A stretch of 38,553 nucleotides of DNA from Promethearchaeota archaeon (lineage in GTDB: Archaea; Asgardarchaeota; Lokiarchaeia; Sigyniarchaeales; SOKP01), in assembly GCA_004524535.1 (NCBI GenBank), contig SDNY01000022.1:1-38553 (forward strand), read 5' to 3'. The notes beneath the pieces were generated by a model that saw nothing but the letters and a program-made list of their open reading frames with translations, was not told where the DNA came from and searched no databases. Shown here piece by piece: positions 26,264 to 34,355 of the stretch. A program made the position numbers and the translations under genes. Every line of letters begins with the position of its first letter. The first letter of the stretch is position 1.

Positions 26264-27049
26264 ATGAATGACCAAAAAATAATTAAAAAATTACGGGAAC
26301 GCTCGTTTCGTGGTGTAATTTTTGATTTTGATGGAACACTGTTGGATGTTATGGAACCGCTTAAAAGATCAATTGAAGAAGTTTACACTGAAAAGAACAT
26401 CCAAGCAGACATGGAACTTACAATACAAGAAATTGGAACTACATTGGAATCAATCCAGGGATATCCTATACCTAAAATACTACTCCAATCATATGAAATT
26501 TTCAAGGCCATCTCTAGTTTGAGCCATTTAAGATATCTCAAAAAATTGCGTATTGCAATGAAAATCTTTGGAAAATACCAGGAATATTCAAAAGAAGCAT
26601 CGATATTTCCTGGCTCAAAAGAACTAATTTCTTTTCTTAAAAAAGATTGCGTTCTTTTTATTGTATCTCACAATCAAACAAGAAGTGTTATAGAATCAAT
26701 AGAAAAGGAGGGGCTTGAAAAATATTTTGAAGATTTTTATGGGGCCGATAAACTTCCCGCTCTAAAACCACACCCAGACGCTTTTCTCCCTGTTTTAGAG
26801 AAATATAAAAAGATTAAAGGATCTGAGTGGTTATTATTTGGAGATATGCCCACTGATATTGAAGCTGGTAAAGAAGCTGGATTGTGTACTGTAGGAATAG
26901 CAAGTGGGATTAGTAAAAAAGAAGTCTTAGCTGAGTTCCGGCCAGATTTATTGGTCAATTCAATAACAGAATTATTAGAGCTCCTTGGTATTAAAAATGG
27001 TCATAGTTCAAATTCTAATGTTCAAACATCATTAAAAATTAAATCTTAG
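26264..27049 (+). CDS. HAD-superfamily phosphatase
   Basis: A 261-residue haloacid dehalogenase-type hydrolase of the phosphoglycolate phosphatase kind. Motif I is DFDGTLLD (21-28, nucleophile Asp21 and acid Asp23), motif II is the Ser of IVSHNQT, motif III is the Lys of KPHP and motif IV is GDMPTDIEAG. A helical cap lies between motifs I and II. The ATG at 26264 is preferred over the TTG at 26258. It is the first gene of a run with the acyltransferase (13 bp on) and the DUF2229 gene, suggesting removal of phosphate from a metabolite or lipid precursor in that pathway. Confidence 0.85.
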   Translation: MNDQKIIKKLRERSFRGVIFDFDGTLLDVMEPLKRSIEEVYTEKNIQADMELTIQEIGTTLESIQGYPIPKILLQSYEIFKAISSLSHLRYLKKLRIAMKIFGKYQEYSKEASIFPGSKELISFLKKDCVLFIVSHNQTRSVIESIEKEGLEKYFEDFYGADKLPALKPHPDAFLPVLEKYKKIKGSEWLLFGDMPTDIEAGKEAGLCTVGIASGISKKEVLAEFRPDLLVNSITELLELLGIKNGHSSNSNVQTSLKIKS

Positions 27050-27054
27050 GAGGT
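27048..27054 (+). promoter_or_regulatory. Shine-Dalgarno site AGGAGGT of the acyltransferase
   Basis: AGGAGGT overlaps the TAG stop of the HAD gene and precedes the ATG at 27063 by 8 bases, indicating coupled translation. Confidence 0.75.
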
Positions 27055-27062
27055 TAAAATAA

Positions 27063-28715
27063 ATGGAAATTCCTAAAACTGATTTAAAAGAAGCACAAAA
27101 ACAAATAAAAAAAGAAAAAGTAAATTTGGAAATTGAAGAGAAAGATCAAGATTTATATGAGAAACCTCATGAAAAATTGCTATATAAAATATTAAAACAT
27201 AACCCTATCGATTATATAAATAATATATTACGTTCTATCTGCGATAAGTTCACAATACAAGATGAAGTTGACGAATTCCAATGGTGGCTTGCTTATGCTT
27301 TTTGGTGTAAATCATCGATGCGTCTCTTCTGGAACTATCGCACAGAAGGTCCCGTGGCTCCCGAGCATGGTGGTGCGGTAATAGTATCAAATCATAATTC
27401 TCATTTAGATCCATTCTTCGTTGGTGGATCAGTCAATAGACCAATTAGATGGATGTCTAAAAAAGAAAATTTTAAAACGCCTATAGTAACTACTCTTTTC
27501 AAAAATTTAGGTGCTTTCGAGCTTGATCGTGATAATCCAGATGAGGGGATGGATAAGGCGAGGGAATTACTTAAAGATGGAGAGTATGTAGGTATATTCC
27601 CTGAAGGAACTCGAGCTGAGAACGGAGAGATGGGAGAATTTCGTACTGGAGCAGTTAGACTTGCAATTGAAACGGGTGTACCAATATTACCATGCGTAGT
27701 TTTAGGATCTCGCGATGCACTTCCAAAAGGCAAGTTAGTGATGAGACCAACTAAAGTAACTTGTCGGCGCGGAGAACCAATTTATTATGAGGATTATTAT
27801 GGAAAGGAAATATCTTATCCCGAAATCAAAAGACTAACTGACGAATTACGAGAGGTTATAATCGACTTATATGAAGGCAATAATGAGGAATCAAAAGAAT
27901 TATCGATTGGATATCCTAAAGATATGGAAGATAAACCCAAATCAAGTGGATTTAAAGGAATCCTTAAAAATATACAACATCATATTTTATGGAGTGTCGA
28001 TGATTTTTGGTATGCACTTCTTAAAAGTCTAGATATGATCGGAGCACGAGACGCATTTACAAAACCAATATATGGCTTGACAGGCGTGTTATTAACTGCT
28101 TATACTGATTTAATTAATCCAATTAAAGTCATAGATTTTGATAAACATATCCCTGAAGAAGGTGGAGCGCTTATTGCATGTGGTCATAGCTCAGAGTGGG
28201 ATGTATTAATGCTTCCTTTAGCCATATGGCAAAATGGAAGTCGACAATTATATCAAATGGCAAAAGAATCTTTATTCAAAATACCAATCGTAAACGCTTG
28301 GGTAAGAACACATCACGCATTTCCATTAAGAAGAGGGGACCATGATATAAGCTCATTCAATACTGGCAAAGATCGATTAGAAGAGGGTCAGCTTGTTGTT
28401 GTTTATCCTGAGGGAACAACCAATCTAGGAGGGGGAGAACTATTAGAAGGTCATACAGGAGCAATTCGCTTGGCGATCGAAGCAAAAGTACCTATTATCC
28501 CCGTTGGAGTAACTGGTACCGAAAATATATATCCAAAACATGCAAAAATGCTCAATTTTGGAAAGGGATGTATATTTAAGGCTGGAAAGCCTTTTATGGA
28601 GCATTCACAATATTTCGATAAACCAATGCCAAAATATGACGAGCTTAGAAGATTAACTAATATCTTGATGGAGAGAATTAAGGATCTAATGTTTTATAAT
28701 AACCCTAATGTTTAA
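27063..28715 (+). CDS. Tandem PlsC-like acyltransferase (two catalytic domains)
   Basis: A 550-residue protein containing two complete glycerolphosphate acyltransferase-type domains. The first has NHNSHLD (about 110-116, H-x4-D) and FPEGTRAENGEMGEFRTGA (from about 179). The second has GHSSEWD (about 374-380) and YPEGTTNLGGG with HTGAIRLA (from about 447). PlsC enzymes transfer acyl chains to lysophosphatidate. Archaeal membranes are normally ether lipids, so the acceptor here is open. Both H-x4-D motifs are intact, so both halves may be active. No clear membrane helix. It is translationally coupled to the HAD phosphatase, and the next gene starts 2 bp after its stop. Confidence 0.9.
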   Translation: MEIPKTDLKEAQKQIKKEKVNLEIEEKDQDLYEKPHEKLLYKILKHNPIDYINNILRSICDKFTIQDEVDEFQWWLAYAFWCKSSMRLFWNYRTEGPVAPEHGGAVIVSNHNSHLDPFFVGGSVNRPIRWMSKKENFKTPIVTTLFKNLGAFELDRDNPDEGMDKARELLKDGEYVGIFPEGTRAENGEMGEFRTGAVRLAIETGVPILPCVVLGSRDALPKGKLVMRPTKVTCRRGEPIYYEDYYGKEISYPEIKRLTDELREVIIDLYEGNNEESKELSIGYPKDMEDKPKSSGFKGILKNIQHHILWSVDDFWYALLKSLDMIGARDAFTKPIYGLTGVLLTAYTDLINPIKVIDFDKHIPEEGGALIACGHSSEWDVLMLPLAIWQNGSRQLYQMAKESLFKIPIVNAWVRTHHAFPLRRGDHDISSFNTGKDRLEEGQLVVVYPEGTTNLGGGELLEGHTGAIRLAIEAKVPIIPVGVTGTENIYPKHAKMLNFGKGCIFKAGKPFMEHSQYFDKPMPKYDELRRLTNILMERIKDLMFYNNPNV

Positions 28716-28717
28716 AA

Positions 28718-29743
28718 ATGAGAGTAGGTATCCCCCGAGCACTTCACTATTACAAATTCTTCCCTTTTTGGAAAAAATTATTTGATGAATTGAATGTCGA
28801 AATAATCCTTAGTTCACCAACTAATAAAAAAATAGTAGAAGTTGGAGTAATGCATGGATTTGGAGAATTATGTCTCCCTGTGAAAGTTTATTACGGCCAC
28901 GCTCTCCAATTAATAAATGAACATCCTGAGTTAGACTTTCTATTTGTTCCGAGATATGTTTCTGAGTTAAAGGAATCCTTCTGGTGTCCAAAATGGATAT
29001 CTCTTCCGGATGTTATTAAAATTCTGCCAAACTGCCCAAAATTATTAAATTTTGAAGTAAATGTGAAAGAATTTCCGATTGCCACAGCAGTAATAGAACT
29101 TGGTAAGCAATTAGGGAAAAGTCAGTCTGCTTCATTAGGGGCATATAAAAAAGCCCAAAAATATTATGATGAGTATTTAGAATTTTTAAGGAAAGGAGTT
29201 TCTGTCATTCATGCGTTAAGGCTAGTGTTAAGAGACGCCCCTTTCAAAGTGCCAAAAAGAAAAAGTAAGGGTTCTATTAAATTCCTATTATTAGGGCATG
29301 CTTATAATCTCTTTGATACTTATATAAATTTAGATTTCGCAAAAAAATTGAATGATCAAGATGTTGAGGTTATCACGATTGAAAATATGCCCGAGCACAT
29401 TTTTAAAGACCCCGTAATTGTCAATAAGAAGCTTCTAAATTATTGGCGTCATGAAGAAGAAATAATGCAGGCTATTAGATATTTTTTAACTAAAGGGCGT
29501 AATGAAATCGATGGAGTAATCTTTCTCATAAGCTTCGCTTGTGGTCCGGATAGCCTTATATCAGAATTAATAATGCACGACATGAAAGCTGTAGGAATTC
29601 CTTATCTCGCAATAATAATCGATGAGCATTCTAGTGATTCTGGACTTTTGACACGCGTAGAATCCTTTACCGATATGATTAAAAGGAAAATACAAAAACA
29701 AGAATTAAAAATAAAACAGGAACCAAAATTAAAAATAACTTAA
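28718..29743 (+). CDS. DUF2229-type CoA-enzyme activase component (N-terminal half)
   Basis: A 341-residue protein starting RVGIPRALHYYKFFPFWKKLF, followed by SSPTNKK, GELCLPVKVYYGH and FWCPKWISLPD, the usual opening of the DUF2229 region found in long BcrA/HgdC-related proteins. Cys residues in ELCLPVK and FWCPKW, and further on in FACGPD, are candidates for iron-sulfur ligands. In many bacteria this region is fused to the ATPase and a second half; here the parts are separate genes (32004, 33202). It starts 2 bp after the acyltransferase stop. A basic, Lys-rich tail ends the protein. The overall role is inferred as ATP-driven electron activation of a CoA- or lipid-linked substrate. Confidence 0.78.
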   Translation: MRVGIPRALHYYKFFPFWKKLFDELNVEIILSSPTNKKIVEVGVMHGFGELCLPVKVYYGHALQLINEHPELDFLFVPRYVSELKESFWCPKWISLPDVIKILPNCPKLLNFEVNVKEFPIATAVIELGKQLGKSQSASLGAYKKAQKYYDEYLEFLRKGVSVIHALRLVLRDAPFKVPKRKSKGSIKFLLLGHAYNLFDTYINLDFAKKLNDQDVEVITIENMPEHIFKDPVIVNKKLLNYWRHEEEIMQAIRYFLTKGRNEIDGVIFLISFACGPDSLISELIMHDMKAVGIPYLAIIIDEHSSDSGLLTRVESFTDMIKRKIQKQELKIKQEPKLKIT

Positions 29744-29759
29744 GATAATATCAGAAAAA

Positions 29760-29929
29760 TCAATTTCTATAAGCAAAATTTTTTAAATCTTTTATTTTTA
29801 ACATTTCTTTAATTTTCTCATTGGAAGGCATATTAATATCTAAGAAATAGGCTTCGTAAATATTTTAAAATCTGATATGTCTAAATCATGTAAAAGAAGC
29901 GTCCAAAGATAGGAGTTATCTTTGGCATT
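29760..29929 (-). pseudogene. Frameshifted gene remnant
   Basis: On the minus strand one frame reads NAKDNSYLWTLLLHDLDISDFKI and another continues EAYFLDINMPSNEKIKEMLKIKDLKNFAYRN to a stop at 29760. The two join by a single frame change around 29850-29860. Composition and helix patterning look coding; no family recognised and no start seen. Confidence 0.45.
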
Positions 29930-29947
29930 AAAAAAAAAACTAAGAGC

Positions 29948-30127
29948 TTATTTTTTCGTGAGATCTATTATCTCATTCTTTAGATTGGAATAAAAATCCG
30001 CTAATTTACCATCATAATCAACATTTTCTAAATCTTTCAATAATACTTCTACAGCTTCTTTTGATTTTAAAACGAGGTCGTCATTAGTAGAAACGATATA
30101 GAAATCTTTTGGTTCTAGAACGAAAAG
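29948..30127 (-). pseudogene. 5'-truncated small ORF
   Basis: An open frame of 59 codons reads LFVLEPKDFYIVSTNDDLVL...KEAVEVLLKDLENVDYDGKLADFYSNLKNEIIDLTKK and stops, directly upstream of the remnant at 29760-29929 on the same strand. It has no ATG, GTG or TTG near its beginning. Together the two suggest a decayed operon, most likely brought in with the toxin-antitoxin island. Family unknown. Confidence 0.45.
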
Positions 30128-30282
30128 TCAGAGTAAATATTTAAATTGAAATATTTCCTTTCTCTCTATTATATTAATGAGTTTAACTTTATGTTTGAAG
30201 TAAATTCAGATCAAAAATATTGTATAAAGATTTAATCTACTTCTTATAAAAAAATAAATATCCAAATTACTTTTAATTATAT

Positions 30283-30525
30283 ATGACACATCGAACGATA
30301 GATTTACCTGAACAAATTTATAAAGAATTGATGAAATTAAAACAAAAAAATGAGACCGTTTCCGAGGTAATTTCTCGTTTGATTAAAAAGGAAAAACCTA
30401 TAAAATCAATTAAAAAATTCGCAGGTATTTTTCAAAATTTTTCCGAAGAATGGGAATCTATTGAAAGAGCTCTTTATAAAGATCGTTTAAGGCAAACGAA
30501 CGAAAGAACACTTAATTTTGAATAA
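30283..30525 (+). CDS. VapB-like antitoxin
   Basis: An 80-residue protein that opens as a ribbon-helix-helix-like or DUF217-type antitoxin (THRTIDLPEQIYKELMKLKQKNETVSEVISRLIKKE) and ends in a flexible toxin-binding part (FAGIFQNFSEEWESIERALYKDRLR). The ATG at 30283 is supported by the family start. Its stop lies 16 bp before the preferred start of the toxin gene, or overlaps a TTG alternative, so the two form an operon. Confidence 0.83.
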   Translation: MTHRTIDLPEQIYKELMKLKQKNETVSEVISRLIKKEKPIKSIKKFAGIFQNFSEEWESIERALYKDRLRQTNERTLNFE

Positions 30526-30541
30526 ATCTATTTTTGATGAG

Positions 30542-30946
30542 ATGCCAATATTAGATAGTGATATTATTATCGCTTATTTCCGAAATGTTCCAAAAGCAGT
30601 TGAGATTATTGATAAGTTTGTTAAGGAACAGAAAATTCTGAAAACTACTATTTTCAATGTGGCAGAATTATATAAAGGAGCATATCTCTCCTCGAAAGTA
30701 AAAGAGAATATTAAAGAAATAGAAGAATTTTTAGAAAATGTAACGATTATTGATTTTACTATAAATGATGCCATAAAATTTGCCAAAATTTCAGCAGAAT
30801 TAAGACAAAAAGGTGAAATGATTGGTGATTTTGATGAATTAATAGCAAGTGTAGCTATTAATAATAATGAAACTATTTTCACGAGAAATATCAATCATTA
30901 TGAAAGAATTCCTCAATTATCATTTAAGAATTGGGAAAAAACATAA
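30542..30946 (+). CDS. VapC-like PIN-domain toxin
   Basis: A PIN-domain ribonuclease of 134 residues from the ATG at 30542 (a TTG at 30518 would add eight residues and overlap the antitoxin). Conserved acidic sites are visible in ILDSDIIIAYF, TTIFNVAELYKG and GDFDELIASVAI, followed by the terminal TRNINHYERIP. It is expected to cleave a specific tRNA or rRNA until bound by the upstream antitoxin. Confidence 0.87.
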   Translation: MPILDSDIIIAYFRNVPKAVEIIDKFVKEQKILKTTIFNVAELYKGAYLSSKVKENIKEIEEFLENVTIIDFTINDAIKFAKISAELRQKGEMIGDFDELIASVAINNNETIFTRNINHYERIPQLSFKNWEKT

Positions 30947-31018
30947 ATTAAACAATATAAAAATTAAAAATAACCTCAATCTAACTTCGTTTGTTATACT
31001 ATTCTTCTCTATCTATCT

Positions 31019-31432
31019 TTATTTTCTCTTTTTCCAAGATCTTAGTTGTAGCTTGAATATATCTTCAAATTTTTTATCTGTAGAGTATATAATATTCGTG
31101 TCATGCTTTTTACAGGTCATTGCAATTATTTCATCGTGCAATTCGTGGCTCTCCATATTCTCTAGCATTAATTTAAGGATCTCTAAGTTAAAATCATCTA
31201 TAATGATATTTTCTGATTTTTCCCATCGATCAAGAGCTTCTCTAATCACATTTATTTTCCCTACTTTTCTCATTTTCCAAAATAACTCCGCTATTGCGAT
31301 AGTAGGTATAATTACTGTTATTTTTCCATCTATCACTTTTTTCTTCAGTTCTTGAAGCATTGAAGGGATTTTCTGATAGTCATAATGAAAATAAAATAGG
31401 ACTTGAGCGTCGATTACTACTATCTCTGTCAT
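31019..31432 (-). CDS. PIN-domain toxin, VapC-like
   Basis: A 137-residue PIN-domain protein: VIDAQVLFYFHY at the N-terminus, IPTIAIAELFWKM in the middle, then HELHDEIIAMTCKKHDTNIIYSTDKKFEDI, giving the expected acidic active-site positions. It is encoded with an AbrB-type antitoxin 25 bp upstream and runs towards the other VapBC pair, tail to tail. Confidence 0.85.
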   Translation of the reverse strand: MTEIVVIDAQVLFYFHYDYQKIPSMLQELKKKVIDGKITVIIPTIAIAELFWKMRKVGKINVIREALDRWEKSENIIIDDFNLEILKLMLENMESHELHDEIIAMTCKKHDTNIIYSTDKKFEDIFKLQLRSWKKRK

Positions 31433-31457
31433 TTTAAATCAACTGGAAATTATATAA

Positions 31458-31733
31458 TCAATTTTCATTAGGAAATAATGATTTTTTCGCTTCATCTAAC
31501 TCCTCCTCACTAAACGGAGATATTCCTTCAAATAAGTTATCTTCAATTTCGAGAGGATGAATCTTTTTTTTGATTAAAATCGTTTTATCATCTTTCAATT
31601 CCATTTCGACTAAATTCTTATCGTCAATAGCTAATTTGTCCCTCCAATCTTTTGGTATGACAATTCTTCCGTTTGATGAAACTTTTTGAGTTATTTTCTC
31701 AGTCATTTTTACCATTATTTTGTTGATTGTCAT
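31458..31733 (-). CDS. AbrB/SpoVT-type antitoxin
   Basis: A 91-residue protein with a swapped-hairpin AbrB motif (ITQKVSSNGRIVIPKDWRDKLAI) and an acidic C-terminal tail (LFEGISPFSEEELDEAKKSLF) that would contact the toxin. Met codons at positions 1, 7 and 10 are possible starts; the last (31706) gives the most typical AbrB N-terminus. It should repress its own operon. Confidence 0.82.
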   Translation of the reverse strand: MTINKIMVKMTEKITQKVSSNGRIVIPKDWRDKLAIDDKNLVEMELKDDKTILIKKKIHPLEIEDNLFEGISPFSEEELDEAKKSLFPNEN

Positions 31734-31928
31734 TATACTATAACAAATGACAACAAATAAATCTTTTCAAATTTAGAATATTTTAAACAAAATATCTTGA
31801 TGAAATTGAATAATTAGAAGATAGTATCTACAATAGTTGCTTAGATCTAAATTAAAAGCATTATGTAATTTATTTTTCTCATACTATTGATAATATTTAT
31901 CTATTGGAGATATTTTTATATAAAACTG

Positions 31929-31960
31929 ATTTATTTAAACAAAATTTTGTTTAAGTAAAT
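31929..31960. promoter_or_regulatory. 32-bp palindrome, likely operator, before the DUF2229 C-half gene
   Basis: A perfect 20-bp core, TTAAACAAAATTTTGTTTAA, is extended on both sides by ATTTA and TAAAT with one mismatched pair. It ends 43 bp before the ATG at 32004, within the AT-rich promoter region. Such a long dyad is suited to a dimeric regulator; no regulator is encoded next to it. Confidence 0.6.
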
Positions 31961-32003
31961 TTAGAATTTAAATTTAAATAAGTTTAAAAAGATTTACGAT
32001 AAG

Positions 32004-33194
32004 ATGCTAGCTTCATTTCCAAATATGGGTCTGAGTTGGGTGGCTTTCAAGACATTAGTTGAATGTATGGGGGTAGATGTAGTTTTGCCTGACCCTACTA
32101 ATCGAGAAGCAATAAAAATAGGTGTAAAATATAGTCCCGAATTTGTTTGCTTTCCTTTTAAAGCAACACTCGGAGATCTCAAAAACGCACTTGACAAGGG
32201 AGCAGATACCCTAATAATGGCCATAGATTGCGGACCCTGCCGTTTCGGATTTTATGCAAGCGTTCAGGAGCGGCTTTTAAAAGAAATGGGTTATAAAAAC
32301 TTTAGATTAATTCCTCTTGACCAGGCTGATTTACTATCGTTCCGGTGGCTTAAACTCATATTCAAGATTGGTCCTTCCAATAGATTGGCATTATATTCAA
32401 AAGCTCTAAAAGCTGCCAAGTTTTTCCTGAAAAAAGCCAAATATCTTGAAGATATTCAAACTGCAGAGGGAATTTTTCGGGCTTACGAGCGAAATCAAGG
32501 AGATACTACTAGAGTAGTTAATAAATTAGTAAAACAACTTGACGAAACTAATACAAGTAAAGGATTTCGTGAATTCCGCAACGTTATAAAAGATACATTT
32601 AACAATATGGATATTGATAAGAATCGCAATCCCCTAAGAGTAGGGATTTCAGGAGAGATTCATATCAGTTTAGAACCTTATGTTAATCTTGATATTAGAC
32701 GGAAATTAGGGGAAATGGGGGTTTTAGTTACTCAATCTCTAAGTCTTTACGATTGGATTGTTCATAAATTCCATCTCAATTATCACAGGAAGTGGCTTGA
32801 GCATCTTGCACGTCCTCATATACCTATGGATATCGGGGGAGAAGCTGTATGGGTGATAGGAGAATATATTGAAAAAGCTAAAGCTGGATTTGATGGATTT
32901 GTGCACCAATATCCTTTCACCTGCATGCCTGAGGTTACTGCCCGAACAATTATTACAAATCATTTACAAAAGAAATACGATTTACCTGTAATTTATTTCT
33001 CATTTGACGAACAGACGAGCTCTACAGGGGGATTTCGCACAAGGCTGGAAGCGTTTGTAGACTTAATGCACGCTAGACGAGATAAAAAAATTGAGGATCA
33101 ACAAATTTCAATAGAAGCATATAAAAAAATCGCTTATGATCATTACGGAAACAATTTTTATAATGAATGTGTTCAATTTGTTCAAACAAAATAG
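32004..33194 (+). CDS. DUF2229/HgdB-like CoA-enzyme activase component (C-terminal half)
   Basis: A 396-residue protein of the same system as the gene at 28718. It has MLASFPNMGLSWVAFKTLVE, LPDPTNREAIKIGVKYSPEFVCFPFKATLGD and IDCGPCRFGFY, the last with two Cys that fit an iron-sulfur ligand set, then a second Rossmann-like half with FTCMPEVTARTI and SFDEQTSSTGGFRTRLEAFVD. Its own promoter region carries a 32-bp palindrome. It is followed 7 bp later by the ATPase gene. It is intact, unlike the ATPase. Confidence 0.82.
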   Translation: MLASFPNMGLSWVAFKTLVECMGVDVVLPDPTNREAIKIGVKYSPEFVCFPFKATLGDLKNALDKGADTLIMAIDCGPCRFGFYASVQERLLKEMGYKNFRLIPLDQADLLSFRWLKLIFKIGPSNRLALYSKALKAAKFFLKKAKYLEDIQTAEGIFRAYERNQGDTTRVVNKLVKQLDETNTSKGFREFRNVIKDTFNNMDIDKNRNPLRVGISGEIHISLEPYVNLDIRRKLGEMGVLVTQSLSLYDWIVHKFHLNYHRKWLEHLARPHIPMDIGGEAVWVIGEYIEKAKAGFDGFVHQYPFTCMPEVTARTIITNHLQKKYDLPVIYFSFDEQTSSTGGFRTRLEAFVDLMHARRDKKIEDQQISIEAYKKIAYDHYGNNFYNECVQFVQTK

Positions 33195-33201
33195 AGGTTA
33201 A

Positions 33202-34262
33202 ATGAAAATGGTACAAGTTTCAGATAAGGTCGCTCCTAGCGATAATAAGAAAGACGCTTTCCTTGGTATAGATGCTTTCTAAATTATAGAAGCAATACAA
33301 ATGTTGGAAGCGTCAGTTTAAAATTTGTTCTAATAGACACAGATGGGAATGTACTTACAAGCGTATTCTTAAGAAATAAGGGGTCACCTATCGAATCTGT
33401 TAAAGAAGGAATGGCACAATTAAGAAAGCAAGTAGAGGCAAGTGAAGAATTGCAAGGGTTTGAAATACGAGCTTGTGGAACGACGGGTTCCGCTAGATAT
33501 TTAACCAAAGCCGTTGTTGGCGGAGATCTTGCTAAGACGGAGATTATAGCTCACGCTGTAGGTGCCCAATCTGAATATCCTGATGTGAGAACAATACTAG
33601 AGATTGGAGGACAAGACTCGAAGATGATCCTCCTCCGAGATGGGATCATAGTTGATTTTGCGATGAATTCTGTCTGTGCAGCTGGGACGGGCTCTTTCCT
33701 TGATCATCAAGCTTCAAGGCTTGAAATCCCTATTGAAGAGTTTGGAAGTTATGCTGTAAAATCGACAAATCCAGTTTCAATAGCCGGGAGATGTACCGTA
33801 TTCGCTGAATCTGATATGATTCATAAGCAAAATGCGGGATATTCTCGTGAAGACATTATTGCTGGTTTATGCGATTCATTGGTTCGAAATTATTTGAATA
33901 ATTTATCCAAGGGAAAGGATTTAGACTCCCCAATTGTTTTTCAAGGCGGTGTTTCTTTTAACGCAGGGATTGTACAAGCTTTTGAGAGACACCTTGGTGT
34001 TAAAGTGGTCGTCCCTAAGCATAACGTTTTAATGGGGGCAATAGGCATGGCAATTCTAGTGAGAGATCATTACCTTAACCATGAAACTGAAACTGTATTT
34101 AGGGGATTTGAAGTTGCAGAAATAGATTTTGTCACGTCAGCCTTTAACTGCGGTGATTGTCCCAATAATTGCGAAATTGTTCAAGTTAAAATGCCAGATG
34201 AGGAGGATAAGGTGATAGCTCGATGGGGAAGTCGCTGTGGAAAATGGAACGAACTCATATAA
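33202..34262 (+). CDS. BcrA/BadF/HgdC-type activase ATPase, frameshifted near the N-terminus
   Basis: The gene starts at ATG 33202 (or 33208) after a GAGGT ribosome-binding site. It reads MKMVQVSDKVAPSDNKKDAFLGIDA and then stops at 33280. The next frame continues FLNYRSNTNVGSVSLKFVLIDTDGNVL and runs unbroken to 34262. One missing T in the GCTTTCT run at 33275-33280 would restore one protein of about 353 residues. The rest is typical of the activators of 2-hydroxyacyl-CoA dehydratases and benzoyl-CoA reductases: ILEIGGQDSK, FAMNSVCAAGTGSFLDHQA, GRCTVFAESDM, VFQGGVSFNAGI and the C-terminal FNCGDCPNNC. The alternative ATG at 33411 would lack the phosphate-1 loop and give a dead protein. Indel, decay or -1 recoding are all possible. 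Confidence 0.8.
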
Positions 34263-34355
34263 AAAAGAAAGAAAGAGATTTAAGAGTCTATAATTTTTAA
34301 CAAATTGCTGTAAGTCCTTAACTCTGGCTTTAGTCTTGGATTCCATTAGATTCAT
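34263..34355 (-). pseudogene. 5' end of a truncated gene
   Basis: ATG at 34353-34355 abuts the TGA of the upstream ORF (34356-34358) and has an AAGGAGA site before it, so a real start is likely. It encodes MNLMESKTKARVKDLQQFVKNYRLLN and then runs into sequence antisense to the activase gene, where it loses sense. The gene was evidently cut at about 34270. Confidence 0.5.

Noticed and set aside
30867-31355. Plus-strand ORF of 162 codons
   Set aside because: It is antisense to a clear PIN-domain gene with its antitoxin and has a Phe/Ser-rich composition typical of a shadow frame.
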